DNA of 64,000 nt from Dinoroseobacter sp049801095 (lineage in GTDB: Bacteria; Pseudomonadota; Alphaproteobacteria; Rhodobacterales; Rhodobacteraceae): contig NZ_JBNAGH010000003.1 of NCBI RefSeq assembly GCF_049801095.1, positions 434,001-498,000 of the forward strand. The letters run 5' to 3'. This document shows positions 16,658-25,347 of the stretch, in pieces. The translations under genes and the position numbers were made by a program. Each line of letters begins with the position of its first letter. Position 1 is the stretch's first letter. The notes under the pieces were generated by a model, which saw only the letters and a program-made list of their open reading frames with translations, was not told the DNA's origin and did not search any database.

Positions 16658-18499
16658 ATGCAGAGCCTGCCCCTTCCCTTCCCGATGCCGACCCCGTTGC
16701 GCGATGCCGCAGCCGAGAGCGGAGGCAAGAACCTCGGGGATCTGCCGGTCTGGGATCTGAGCGATCTCTATACGGCCGAAGACGCGGCGGAACTCAAGCG
16801 CGACATGGACTGGCTCGAAGCCGCCTGCCGCGACTTTGCGGCGGATTATGAGGGCAAGCTCGCCGATCTCGATGCGTCGGGGCTGCTGACCTGCGTGCAG
16901 CGCTACGAGCGGATCGACAGCGTCGCCGGGCGGATCATGTCCTTTGCCGGTCTGCGCTACTACCAGAACACCACCGATGGCGAGCGGGCCAAGTTCATGG
17001 CCGATGCCCAGGACAAGATCACGACTTTCACCACGCCGCTGGTGTTCTATACGCTTGAGATCAACCGTATCCCGGATGAGCAGCTCGACGGGCTCTTTGA
17101 CCAGAACCCGGATCTCGCGCGCTACAAGCCGATCTTTGACCGTCTGCGCGCCATGAAGCCCTATCAGCTGAGCGATGAGCTGGAGAAATACCTGCACGAC
17201 ACCTCGACCGTCGGGGCCGCGGCGTGGAACCGGCTCTTTGACGAGACCATCGCGGGCATGATGTTCGAGGTTGATGGCGAGGCTTATAATATCGAGGGCA
17301 CGCTGAACTTCCTGTCCGAGCCGGACCGGGAGAAGCGCGAGGCGGCGGCCCGCGAGCTCGCCAGCCAGTTTGGCGGACAGATCAAGCTCTTCGCCCGGGT
17401 GCATAATACGCTCGCCAAGGAGAAAGAGATCAACGACCGCTGGCGCGGGCTGCCCAGCCCCCAGGCCGGGCGTCACCTGAGCAACCATGTGGAACCCGAA
17501 GTGGTCGAGGCGCTGCGCAATGCCGTGGTTGCCGCCTATCCCAAGCTGAGCCACCGCTATTACGCGCTGAAGGCCAAGTGGATGGGGCTCGACAAGATGC
17601 AGGTCTGGGATCGCAACGCCCCCCTGCCCCAGGAAGACACGCGGCTCGTGGATTGGGACGAGGCGAAGTCGACCGTGCTCGAGGCCTATGGCGCCTTTGA
17701 TCCGGAGATGGCGCGGATCGCCGAGCCGTTCTTTACCAAGGGCTGGATCGATGCGGGCGTGAAGCCGGGCAAGGCGCCCGGGGCCTTTGCGCACCCGACC
17801 GTGGCCGAGGTGCACCCCTATGTGATGCTGAACTATCTCGGCAAACCGCGGGATGTCATGACCCTCGCCCATGAGCTGGGCCATGGGGTGCACCAGGTGC
17901 TGGCCGCCGGTCAGGGGGAGCTGCTGAGCTCCACGCCTCTGACCCTGGCGGAGACCGCCTCGGTCTTTGGCGAGATGCTGACCTTCCGCAAGCTGCTGGA
18001 CGCGGCGCCGGACAAGACCACCCGCAAGACCCTGCTCGCGGGCAAGGTCGAGGACATGATCAACACGGTCGTGCGCCAGATCGCCTTCTATGATTTCGAG
18101 TGCAAGCTCCACGATGCGCGCAAGAACGGCGAGCTGACGCCCGAGGAAATCGGTGAGCTGTGGATGAGCGTGCAGGGCGAGAGCCTCGGCCCGGTCTTCG
18201 AGTTCATGGACGGATATGAGACCTTCTGGGCCTATATCCCCCATTTCGTCCACTCGCCCTTCTATGTCTACGCCTATGCCTTTGGCGACGGGCTCGTGAA
18301 CGCGCTCTATGCCGTCTACGAGGAAGGCGATCCCGAGTTCCAGGCCAAGTATTTCGAGATGCTCAAGGCCGGTGGGTCCAAGCATCACAAGGAGCTGCTG
18401 GCGCCCTTCGGGCTCGATGCCTCGGACCCGGCCTTCTGGGACAAGGGGCTGAGCATGATCTCCGGCATGATCGACGAGCTGGAGGCGATGGAGGACTAA
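16658..18499 (+). CDS. M3 family oligoendopeptidase (PepF-like)
   Basis: A 613-residue zinc metallopeptidase of family M3 that cleaves short peptides in the cytoplasm. The zinc motif HELGHGVHQ starts at residue 405, with the third ligand in TLAETASVFGEM about 28 residues on. The N-terminal helical LPVWDLSDLYTAEDAAELKRD and the C-terminal FVHSPFYVYAYAFGDGLVNALY are typical of the PepF clade. The frame is open upstream, but the ATG at 16658 has AGAGGAC before it and gives the family start. Its TAA stop overlaps the stop of the convergent Hint gene by 3 bases in a 4-nt CTAA. Confidence 0.93.
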   Translation: MQSLPLPFPMPTPLRDAAAESGGKNLGDLPVWDLSDLYTAEDAAELKRDMDWLEAACRDFAADYEGKLADLDASGLLTCVQRYERIDSVAGRIMSFAGLRYYQNTTDGERAKFMADAQDKITTFTTPLVFYTLEINRIPDEQLDGLFDQNPDLARYKPIFDRLRAMKPYQLSDELEKYLHDTSTVGAAAWNRLFDETIAGMMFEVDGEAYNIEGTLNFLSEPDREKREAAARELASQFGGQIKLFARVHNTLAKEKEINDRWRGLPSPQAGRHLSNHVEPEVVEALRNAVVAAYPKLSHRYYALKAKWMGLDKMQVWDRNAPLPQEDTRLVDWDEAKSTVLEAYGAFDPEMARIAEPFFTKGWIDAGVKPGKAPGAFAHPTVAEVHPYVMLNYLGKPRDVMTLAHELGHGVHQVLAAGQGELLSSTPLTLAETASVFGEMLTFRKLLDAAPDKTTRKTLLAGKVEDMINTVVRQIAFYDFECKLHDARKNGELTPEEIGELWMSVQGESLGPVFEFMDGYETFWAYIPHFVHSPFYVYAYAFGDGLVNALYAVYEEGDPEFQAKYFEMLKAGGSKHHKELLAPFGLDASDPAFWDKGLSMISGMIDELEAMED

Positions 18500-19566
18500 A
18501 GCCTCCCCTCCTCCCCTTGCAGGAGCGGTTTGCGGTTCGCCGCGTGCCGCGCGATCAGACGGTTCTGCTGCGCCCCGGGAGGGATCACCCGACCGGGGCA
18601 GCCAGTGCCAATCATTGCGTCTGGAAAGAGCGCCTGCAATTCGGCGCGCGCTGCGGGATCCAGTGCCTTAAGCGCCTCGGGCCCGAGAAACAGGCTCTCG
18701 GTTGGGCAGCCTTCGGCAAAGATCACCTCATGCCGCTCAAAGAGCAGGTGGAAATAGGTGACCTCCCGCAGGGACCTATCCACAGAAATCCCCGGCAGGC
18801 GGATCAGACGGATCGCCGCCACAAGCACCTCCGCCACGGAGAACATCCGCTTTACGATCGGGGACGCGATCAGCATCCGATGTTGGCGCGACACGAGAAG
18901 GTCCCGCTCGGGCCGCCCGGCACCCAGAGCGCCCGCCGCGATCCGGACCGGGTAGAGGTTCGGCGCCCGGCGCATCTGCGCAGCAGACACGGTCCGGCAC
19001 AATACCGAGACCAGCGGCTGCGCGCCCCCGCCATAGGCGCAGATCAACTGCCCCGGGCGGAGGTCTTCGACCGCGACCGGCCCGTCCGGTGTCTGCACCC
19101 GCGTGCCTCGGGTCAGGCAGGTGATCGTGCCCGGGTTCGGGTCGGTCTGCACCTGATAGCTCGCGCCGCGATCCTCCGTCTCCAGCGAGTGGCCCCCGCC
19201 CGCCTTCCCGATCTGGGTCGAGGTCATCCCGGCGGCGGGCCCCTCCACCGCGGTGATCGGGTTTGAGCGGTCATTGAAGGAATAGAAGGCGTGCACCCCC
19301 GACCCGTCAGAGAGCGACAGCGCATTGGTCTTGCCCAGCCCGTTGAACGTGTCCTGCGTAGTGGTATCGATGATATAGACATCGCTGCCACCGCTCTGGG
19401 TCGGCTCAAGCCCCTCTAGCGGGTTGCTGGACCGGATCGTGCCATCGGGCAGGTAAATCGTGACCACCAGCTCCGAGATATCCGCACCCTGATCAACCGC
19501 AACCTCGATGAAATCGAGGTCACGCCCGCCCAGATACTTGATCTCGGAGAAGTAGGGATCCGCCAT
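18496..19566 (-). CDS. Hint-domain protein with N-terminal beta domain
   Basis: A 356-residue protein. Residues 1-140 form an acidic beta-rich region (SEIKYLGGRDLDFIEVAV, DVYIIDTTTQDTFNGLGKT) seen in exported Rhodobacterales proteins. A Hint (hedgehog/intein) domain starts at C150 in TITCLTRGTRVQTPDG, followed by VAVEDLRPGQLICAYGG, LLVSRQHRML and TYFHLLFERHEVIFAEG, the conserved Hint_2 core. The start cysteine is present, so autoproteolysis is chemically possible. No signal peptide is evident. Such proteins are plentiful in this group, but their function is not established. It overlaps the M3 peptidase gene by 4 nt, tail to tail. Confidence 0.85.
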   Translation of the reverse strand: MADPYFSEIKYLGGRDLDFIEVAVDQGADISELVVTIYLPDGTIRSSNPLEGLEPTQSGGSDVYIIDTTTQDTFNGLGKTNALSLSDGSGVHAFYSFNDRSNPITAVEGPAAGMTSTQIGKAGGGHSLETEDRGASYQVQTDPNPGTITCLTRGTRVQTPDGPVAVEDLRPGQLICAYGGGAQPLVSVLCRTVSAAQMRRAPNLYPVRIAAGALGAGRPERDLLVSRQHRMLIASPIVKRMFSVAEVLVAAIRLIRLPGISVDRSLREVTYFHLLFERHEVIFAEGCPTESLFLGPEALKALDPAARAELQALFPDAMIGTGCPGRVIPPGAQQNRLIARHAANRKPLLQGEEGRL

Positions 19567-19606
19567 GCGCCCTTATCGCGCGGAAAGGATGCCATGGCGT
19601 TAATGC

Positions 19607-20014
19607 TCACGGCGCGGCAGGAGGCCAGACCGGCTGTGGGCCATAGGCATTCTCGCCCTCGTCACTTGGCTGAACGTAGAAATAGATCAACACCAGACCA
19701 CCGATCACCGGGAGGGCGCCGAGCAGGAGCCACCAACCGCTCCGCCCGGTGTCATGGAGCCGCCGCATCCCGAGCGAAACATTTGGCAGGAACAGGGCGA
19801 GACTGGCCAGCAATGCGAGGGGATGGACTGCATTCTCTACAGCCGCGTCAAACCCGAGCAGCGGCGCGACGAAATAGGCATCGAGCAAGTTCAACACCGC
19901 GAAAAGCAGGAAGACTGACAGGGCCCACCACCAAAACGCCGGACGCCCGGTGCGCCCGGTAAACGTGGCGTAATTCGACAGGGCCGTTTGCACGGCCAGC
20001 TTCATGTTCTCCAT
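19607..20014 (-). CDS. DUF805 family membrane protein
   Basis: A 135-residue inner-membrane protein of the DUF805 family. It begins with the diagnostic NYATFTGRTGRPAFWWW, then has four hydrophobic segments (about 30-48, 52-66, 70-82, 97-115), with NVSLGMRRLHDTGRSGWWLL, the hallmark loop, between the last two. The tail GENAYGPQP is also typical. No function is known. An internal start at MKLAVQ (20005) is possible. A 41-bp gap separates it from the Hint gene downstream. Confidence 0.9.
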   Translation of the reverse strand: MENMKLAVQTALSNYATFTGRTGRPAFWWWALSVFLLFAVLNLLDAYFVAPLLGFDAAVENAVHPLALLASLALFLPNVSLGMRRLHDTGRSGWWLLLGALPVIGGLVLIYFYVQPSDEGENAYGPQPVWPPAAP

Positions 20015-20032
20015 CCCGGGCCCTTTCGGTCT

Positions 20033-20242
20033 CTACTGGGTCAGTGCTTCAAGGCCAGAGGGGTCCATCCCCGCAACCGCCTCCTCAGCGATGCGGTCGA
20101 AATCCTGGCTGTCCTTGAACTCGCGATTGATCTCGGCGGTCTCCATACTTGTGACGATGGCCTCGGAGATGGCAGCCGCCTCATTGTCGGTCGTCCCACA
20201 AGGCGCAAGGATGAAGCAGCACGACCACAGCCGAAACCCCAT
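20033..20242 (-). CDS. Small hypothetical protein, possible lipoprotein
   Basis: An unrecognised 69-residue frame. It starts MGFRLWSCCFILAPCGTTD, resembling a short leader with a weak lipobox (LAPC), and continues as an acidic helix-prone tail (INREFKDSQDFDRIAEEAVAGMDPSG). There is no good Shine-Dalgarno. Another frame on the same strand offers ATG at 20270 with a leader-like start, which would need a frameshift to join the acidic tail. It may be a real small lipoprotein, a frameshifted gene or a chance frame; the non-random acidic composition favours coding. Confidence 0.4.
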   Translation of the reverse strand: MGFRLWSCCFILAPCGTTDNEAAAISEAIVTSMETAEINREFKDSQDFDRIAEEAVAGMDPSGLEALTQ

Positions 20243-20318
20243 TGAACAAGGGGCAGGCGCCGTTTTTCATCCGGTCACGGCCAAGCAGACGCGGTTTCGC
20301 GCGCCCCCGTCAACCCGG

Positions 20319-20561
20319 TCAGAGTTTGTTATGGGCCCCGTCACAAAGCGGCGCGTTTCCGGTCGCCTTGCAACCGCAAAAGAACAGCGTCTTGTCCGCC
20401 TCTGCCTCGTATTTCATAGGGGCGAACCCGGTCTCCTTGTGGGAGCCGTCGCAAAAAGGCTGGCTGTCCGAGCGGCCGCAGGTGCACCAGAAATAGGTCT
20501 TCCCGGCGGTCACCTCGACGGGATAGGGGGCTTTCTGAGCGATGATCGGGGTGTCGGACAT
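20319..20561 (-). CDS. CDGSH iron-sulfur domain protein (two motifs)
   Basis: An 80-residue protein with two CDGSH-type 2Fe-2S binding motifs: CTCGRSDSQPFCDGSH at about 26-41 and CGCKATGNAPLCDGAH at about 62-77. Each provides the Cys3-His1 ligation of the MitoNEET fold. The tandem arrangement matches the bacterial/CISD3-like class. It probably works in redox or Fe-S transfer in the cytoplasm. The ATG at 20561 follows an AGGAGCCAGCCC leader; longer upstream frames are low-complexity. It sits between two unrelated genes on the same strand. Confidence 0.93.
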   Translation of the reverse strand: MSDTPIIAQKAPYPVEVTAGKTYFWCTCGRSDSQPFCDGSHKETGFAPMKYEAEADKTLFFCGCKATGNAPLCDGAHNKL

Positions 20562-20687
20562 GGGCTGGCTCCTGTGCTTGCTACGCAGGTACCTAGTGTG
20601 ATGAGCCAACCCGCCCAACCGGCACGGGTGCTCAGAGGGCGAGACAGCCCGAGAGCCCCGCGCCTCCAAAGCAGCGCGCCGCCTTTG

Positions 20688-21614
20688 TCAGCAGCCCTTG
20701 TAGCCTTTGGCAACGCACTCTCGTGCAAGTTGCTCCGCTTTCGAGATGTCTTCTGCAAGCATCTGCTGCGCCAACTGCTCAGCCAATGCCCGACTGCCAC
20801 GGACGCCTTGGGACACCGCGATGCTGGTCCACATATGTGCGTAAACGCGGTCCTGAATGACGCCCACACCGCGATCATACATCTGCGCAAGCGCAAACTG
20901 AGCGTGTGAGAACCCCTGTTCTGCAGCCATAAGGTACCACCGAAATGCTTCGGCCTGATCCTGCGGGACGCCCTGCCCGTAGGAATACATAACGGCGAGA
21001 TTGTTTTGCGCGGTGGCCACACCAGCTTCCGCAGCCCTGCGGTTCCATTGAAACGCTTCGGCAAAATCCTGCTCGACACCTTGGCCGTGGTAGTACATCA
21101 GCGCGAGCCGTGTTTGCGCTCCGGGAAGGCCCTGTTCTGCTGCCTTGCGACACCACGTGAAAGCCTGAAATGCATCGCGCGGAAGGCCTCGCCCTTCGGA
21201 CAACATCAGAGCCAGGTTGTATTGCGCCGATGGATGCCCTTGCTCCGCAGCCGACAGGTACAAGCGCGCCGCCGCTACAAAGTCTTGCGGGGCACCTTCG
21301 CCCCTGTAATGCATAACCCCCAAACCGTACTGCGCATCTGAATAGCCCTGGTCCGCAGCCAAACGATACCATTTCGCTGCCTCTGCATAGTCCTGCGGCA
21401 CGCCGTGGCCGCCGATATACAGTAATGCCAGGAAGTATTGTGCCTGTGCATCGCCTTGTTCTGCCAAAGGACGCCACTCTTGCAGAGCGATGCCATAGTC
21501 GCCGTTCAGGGCCGCGACGCGCCCCTTGTTAAAATCCTGCGCTTGACTTGGGCTGGCGACGACACCGATTGCCAGCGCGACAAGGACGGCGGAGAAACGA
21601 GGATTTGTTTTCAT
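20688..21614 (-). CDS. Sel1-repeat (TPR-like) exported protein
   Basis: A 308-residue protein with a signal peptide (MKTNPRFSAVLVALAIGVVA, cut near SQAQ) and six consecutive Sel1-like repeats of about 36 residues. Repeat markers such as GDAQAQYFLALLY, SDAQYGLGVM, PSAQYNLALM and VATAQNNLAVMY recur with GxGVPQDxAEA loops. Sel1 repeats form a solenoid that binds proteins; exported ones often act in cell-envelope or secretion scaffolding. The C-terminal tail (AEQLARECVAKGYKGC) has two Cys that could pair. Confidence 0.9.
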   Translation of the reverse strand: MKTNPRFSAVLVALAIGVVASPSQAQDFNKGRVAALNGDYGIALQEWRPLAEQGDAQAQYFLALLYIGGHGVPQDYAEAAKWYRLAADQGYSDAQYGLGVMHYRGEGAPQDFVAAARLYLSAAEQGHPSAQYNLALMLSEGRGLPRDAFQAFTWCRKAAEQGLPGAQTRLALMYYHGQGVEQDFAEAFQWNRRAAEAGVATAQNNLAVMYSYGQGVPQDQAEAFRWYLMAAEQGFSHAQFALAQMYDRGVGVIQDRVYAHMWTSIAVSQGVRGSRALAEQLAQQMLAEDISKAEQLARECVAKGYKGC

Positions 21615-21772
21615 TTGCAGTCCCTTTCGCTTTGCCCGGCGCTATTGGATGCCGAACCGGGTGACCGAACTCATGACAGAACATAGAGCTCGCATGGAGA
21701 GCCTTCCATTCGGTCGTACCACCTTGCACTGAGCCCGCGCACCGCGCTCCCGGGCCGCGCCAGCGACCGAAC

Positions 21773-22093
21773 TCAGTCGAGCTCCGTCCAGGGCCAGGGC
21801 TTCACCTCGGAGGCCGCCGTCTGGTAACGCGCGGCCTTGGCGATCCAGATCCCGAGATCCGTACCGAATTCGGCGATCCGCTCATTCGGCTGCTTGTTGT
21901 TCACCAGCAGGATCACGAATTGCAGGACCGTCACGAAGGTCAGCACCGTCTGCGCCAGGCTGATCATCAGCGCGATCAGCACCATGTAAATCAGCCGCAG
22001 GAAGAGCCCGTCCGGATCGCCCGGATCCGGCTGCTCGCCATGGAGACGCCCGGTTACCTTGTCTTCGTCATTCGGCGTCGTGTTCTCGACCAT
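21773..22093 (-). CDS. DUF4389 family membrane protein
   Basis: A 106-residue protein with an acidic N-terminal tail, two hydrophobic helices (about 31-46 FLRLIYMVLIALMISLA and 48-63 VLTFVTVLQFVILLVNN) and the characteristic C-terminal amphipathic segment NERIAEFGTDLGIWIAKAARYQTAASEVKPWPW. This order is diagnostic of DUF4389. Function is unknown. It is followed by a 158-bp gap without coding content before the Sel1 gene. Confidence 0.88.
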   Translation of the reverse strand: MVENTTPNDEDKVTGRLHGEQPDPGDPDGLFLRLIYMVLIALMISLAQTVLTFVTVLQFVILLVNNKQPNERIAEFGTDLGIWIAKAARYQTAASEVKPWPWTELD

Positions 22094-22180
22094 GTTCTGT
22101 CCTCTTTCTCGGCCCCAGAGGAGCGCAGGCCAGGGGCGGCTGTCAACGCCCCATGGCCCGGCTGCACCACCCGGCCCGTC

Positions 22181-23170
22181 TCAGCCCGCCGCGGCGTAGA
22201 CCGCATCGATCATGGCTTGCGTGCCGCGCGCATCCTCGAGCGTCCAGGGATAGGCCGCGCCCTCGGTCACGGTCCGGCCAAAGGCCTCGACCTGTTCGAC
22301 ATATTGCGCCGCAGCCGGGAACCGCTCAACCGTGACGGAATGGCCTGCTCCGCCGCCCGCGCTCATCCGGTGAAGCTCAAGCCGGGCCTCGCCAAAGATC
22401 TGGGCGTTGAAGGGTGCGGTCAGGCGCAGAACCCCCTCTTCCCCATGGAACACCATGTCCTGAAACGGCGCCATGCGCATGGAATTGACCCAATGGGCCG
22501 TGAAACCCGCAAAGCGCGCAGAGACCCGGGCGATGACGTCGACCCCGTTCTCCCAGGTGATATCCGCATGGGTGATCTCTTCGGGCTCCTGCCCGGTCAT
22601 CCAGCGGGTGCAGCCATAAGTGTAGACGCCGATATCCGGGATCCCGCCACCGCCCTGCCCGGCCGTGTTGCGGATGTTCCCGGGATCGCCGCGATTGTCA
22701 TAGGTGAAGATCCCCTCCACATGGACCAGCTGGCCAATGGCCCCGTCCCGCAGGAGCGCACGGGCCCGCTGCCACTGCGGGTGGTGGACGATCATGTAAG
22801 CCTCAGCGCAATGGAGCCCGGTCTTGTCGCGCAAGGCGATCAGCGGATCGATCTCGTCGGCTTTCATGGCAATCGGCTTCTCGGCCAGCACATGCTTGCC
22901 CGCCTCCAGCGCCTTGATGGACCAGGGCACATGCATCGGGTGCGGCAGCGGGATATAGACCGCGTCGATCTCAGGATCGGCGAGCAGGGCGTCATAGTCG
23001 CCATGCACCCGCAACCCCGGCGCAAAGGCAGCAAAGGGCGCGGCCTTGGCCGGGTCGCGCGTGGCCAAAGCGGCCAGAGTCGATCCCTTGGCTGCATGGA
23101 TGGCCGGACCCATCTGGTTGCGCGCGAAATTGGCGGCTCCGAGTATGCCCCAGCGGAGTGGTGTCGTCAT
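22181..23170 (-). CDS. Gfo/Idh/MocA family oxidoreductase
   Basis: A 329-residue NAD(P)-dependent sugar or polyol dehydrogenase. The Rossmann start WGILGAANFARNQMGPAI, VYIPLPHPMHVPWSIKALEAGKHVLAEKPIA with the catalytic-type EKP lysine near residue 95, and AYMIVHHPQW are visible; the C-terminal alpha/beta domain carries GGGIPDIGVYTYGCTRWMTG. The closest group includes glucose-fructose oxidoreductase and D-xylose dehydrogenases; the substrate is unproven. The ATG at 23170 has a strong AGGAGG. It lies 52 bp downstream of rpoH on the same strand. Confidence 0.88.
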   Translation of the reverse strand: MTTPLRWGILGAANFARNQMGPAIHAAKGSTLAALATRDPAKAAPFAAFAPGLRVHGDYDALLADPEIDAVYIPLPHPMHVPWSIKALEAGKHVLAEKPIAMKADEIDPLIALRDKTGLHCAEAYMIVHHPQWQRARALLRDGAIGQLVHVEGIFTYDNRGDPGNIRNTAGQGGGGIPDIGVYTYGCTRWMTGQEPEEITHADITWENGVDVIARVSARFAGFTAHWVNSMRMAPFQDMVFHGEEGVLRLTAPFNAQIFGEARLELHRMSAGGGAGHSVTVERFPAAAQYVEQVEAFGRTVTEGAAYPWTLEDARGTQAMIDAVYAAAG

Positions 23171-23222
23171 AGGTGATCCTCCTGCCGCGACCCTAAACCG
23201 GGGCATGGCAGGAGGGAAAGGC

Positions 23223-24122
23223 TCAGTCGGCCCCGGCCATCAGGCCTTTTTCACGGGCCAGCTCACGCATGGCCTTTTGCAGCTTCTCAAAGGCGCGGAC
23301 CTCGATCTGGCGGATCCGCTCGCGGCTGACCTCATAGACCTCGGAGAGCTCTTCGAGGGTGGAGGGTTTATCCTCCAGCCGCCGCTTCATGAGGATGTCC
23401 TTCTCGCGGTCATTGAGCACGGCCATGGCTTCGGCCAGAAGCTCCCGGCGGACGGTCATCTCGTTTTTTTCGGCCAGATCCCCGGCCTGATCCGCGTCTT
23501 CATCCTCAAGCCAGTCCTGCCACTCGGTGGCGCCCTCGCCATCGGAGCCAATCATCGCGTTCAGCGAAGCATCGCCCCCGGACAGACGCCGGTTCATGGA
23601 GATCACCTCGTCCTCGGTGACGTTCAAGTCATTAGCGATGCGGGCGACGTTTTCCGGGCGCAGATCGCCATCCTCCAGCGCGCCGATCCGGTTCTTGGCT
23701 TTGCGCAGGTTGAAGAAGAGCTTCTTCTGGGCCGAGGTTGTGCCGAGCTTCACAAGCGACCAGGAGCGCAGGATGTATTCCTGGATCGAGGCGCGGATCC
23801 ACCACATGGCATAGGTCGCAAGGCGAAAGCCTTTTTCCGGGTCGAACCGCTTCACGGCCTGCATCAGGCCCACATTCGCCTCGGAAATCACCTCGGCCTG
23901 GGGCAGCCCATAGCCGCGATAGCCCATGGCGATCTTGGCCGCGAGACGCAGGTGAGACGTCACCATCTGGTGCGCCGCATCCGTGTCCTCGTTTTCGACC
24001 CAGCTTTTGGCAAGCATGTATTCCTGCTCGGGCTCCAGCATCGGGAATTTGCGGATTTCCTGCAAATAACGGTTCAGACCCTGCTCCGGGGATGGGGCTG
24101 GAAGATTGGTATAAGATGCCAT
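23223..24122 (-). CDS. rpoH: RNA polymerase heat-shock sigma factor RpoH
   Basis: A sigma-32 family factor of 299 residues. Region 2 carries SHLRLAAKIAMGYRGYGLP and FRLATYAMWWIRASIQEYILRSW (-10 recognition); the RpoH box QKKLFFNLRKAK follows at about 131-142; region 4 ends with EVSRERIRQIEVRAFEKL (-35 recognition). It directs transcription of heat-shock and stress genes. Several Rhodobacterales have two RpoH proteins; which one this is cannot be told here. A candidate promoter is 49-77 bp upstream. Confidence 0.95.
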   Translation of the reverse strand: MASYTNLPAPSPEQGLNRYLQEIRKFPMLEPEQEYMLAKSWVENEDTDAAHQMVTSHLRLAAKIAMGYRGYGLPQAEVISEANVGLMQAVKRFDPEKGFRLATYAMWWIRASIQEYILRSWSLVKLGTTSAQKKLFFNLRKAKNRIGALEDGDLRPENVARIANDLNVTEDEVISMNRRLSGGDASLNAMIGSDGEGATEWQDWLEDEDADQAGDLAEKNEMTVRRELLAEAMAVLNDREKDILMKRRLEDKPSTLEELSEVYEVSRERIRQIEVRAFEKLQKAMRELAREKGLMAGAD

Positions 24123-24170
24123 GGTCGCCTCCGTGTCGTCTCAGCGCGGGTCCCGCCCGCTTGCAGGGTG

Positions 24171-24199
24171 ATATGTTAACGACGTGAACATTATTCAAG
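24171..24199 (-). promoter_or_regulatory. Candidate promoter of rpoH
   Basis: On the minus strand CTTGAA (24199-24194) is followed after 17 bp by ACATAT (24176-24171). CTTGAA fits the -35 of alphaproteobacterial RpoH-type promoters as well as the housekeeping type, so autoregulation is possible but unproven. Confidence 0.45.
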
Positions 24200-24303
24200 G
24201 GGCACGCCGCTTGCTTGGCAGGCAATATGACCCGGTGACCGGGTCAGGGCGAGCCCATGAAACCGGATGTCACCGGCTTGTGCAGCCCTGTAACAATCGC
24301 AAT

Positions 24304-25347
24304 TCAGGCGCTGAGCGCGGTCAGGAGATCGGCCATATCTGCGGGCATTGGGGCGGCGAAGGACAAGGTCTCGCCGGTGACAGGGTGGACGAATCCAAGG
24401 GTTCGCGCATGTAGCGCCTGCCGCGGGAATTGGTCGACGGCCTCCAAAGCGCTTTTCTGAAAGCTCTTTGTAGACAGCCGCTTACGCCCACCATAGACCG
24501 GATCCCCGATCAGGGCATGGCCGATATGGGCCAGATGAACGCGGATCTGATGCGTGCGCCCGGTCTCAAGCCAACAGGCCAGATGGGCGGCACCGGCAGG
24601 CGCGCCGAACCGCGCCTCGACCCGGGCGCGGGTGACCGCGTGACGGCCCTGCCCCTCGGCCACGACCGCCTGTTTCTGGCGATCTGTGCGGTGGCGCGCA
24701 ATGGGTGCGCGCAAGCACATCACGCCGCCGGGCTCGAACCGAACCATGGGCAGACCGCGCAAGCGGGGGTCCGACGCCTCCGGCACGCCATAGACCAGCG
24801 CGTCATAAATCCGGTCCACGCTATGGGCGGCGAATTGCGCCGCGAGCCCCTGATGGGCGCGGTCGGATTTCGCCACGACCAGAAGGCCCGAGGTCTCCTT
24901 GTCGATCCGGTGGACGATGCCCGGACGCTTCTCGCCGCCGATCCCCGAGAGGCTGTCGCCGCAATGGTGCAAGAGCGCGTTGACCAGCGTTCCCGACGGG
25001 CTGCCCGGGGCGGGGTGAACCACCACGCCCGCAGGCTTGTTGACCACGATCAGCTCTGCATCCTCATGGACCACCTCGAGCGGGATCGCTTCGGGCAGGA
25101 GCGCGACCTCCTCCGGTGCGCCGAGCCGCAGGGTCAACACATCGCCCTCGGCCACCCGCGCCTTGGGGCTCGCGAGCACCTCTGCCCCGCGCCGCACATC
25201 CCCGCCCTCGATCAGCTTGACGAGACGCGAGCGCGACAGGCCGCGCCCCTCTGGCACATCCCGCGCGAGGGCCTTATCAAGTCGGGACGGCGGGTCGGCC
25301 TGGACCTCTACCGTAATTTCCTCGCTGGCCTCAAAGGTGCCTGACAT
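24304..25347 (-). CDS. RluA-family 23S rRNA pseudouridine synthase (RluD-like)
   Basis: A 347-residue enzyme. An N-terminal S4 RNA-binding domain (RLDKALARDVPEGRGLSRSRLVKLIEGG) is followed by the catalytic domain with VNKPAGVVVHP, GIVHRIDKETSGLLVVAKSD (catalytic Asp in RIDKETSG), and a C-terminal ETGRTHQIRVHLAHIGHALIGDPVYG. This order is that of RluD, which modifies helix 69 of 23S rRNA; RluC-type specificity cannot be excluded. The ATG at 25347 overlaps the ATG of the divergent DUF6476 gene by two bases. The frame is open upstream but would run through the partner gene. Confidence 0.92.
   Translation of the reverse strand: MSGTFEASEEITVEVQADPPSRLDKALARDVPEGRGLSRSRLVKLIEGGDVRRGAEVLASPKARVAEGDVLTLRLGAPEEVALLPEAIPLEVVHEDAELIVVNKPAGVVVHPAPGSPSGTLVNALLHHCGDSLSGIGGEKRPGIVHRIDKETSGLLVVAKSDRAHQGLAAQFAAHSVDRIYDALVYGVPEASDPRLRGLPMVRFEPGGVMCLRAPIARHRTDRQKQAVVAEGQGRHAVTRARVEARFGAPAGAAHLACWLETGRTHQIRVHLAHIGHALIGDPVYGGRKRLSTKSFQKSALEAVDQFPRQALHARTLGFVHPVTGETLSFAAPMPADMADLLTALSA

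Noticed and set aside
16154..18388. 744-codon open frame opposite the M3 peptidase
   Set aside because: Shadow frame; the peptidase motifs on the plus strand are unambiguous.
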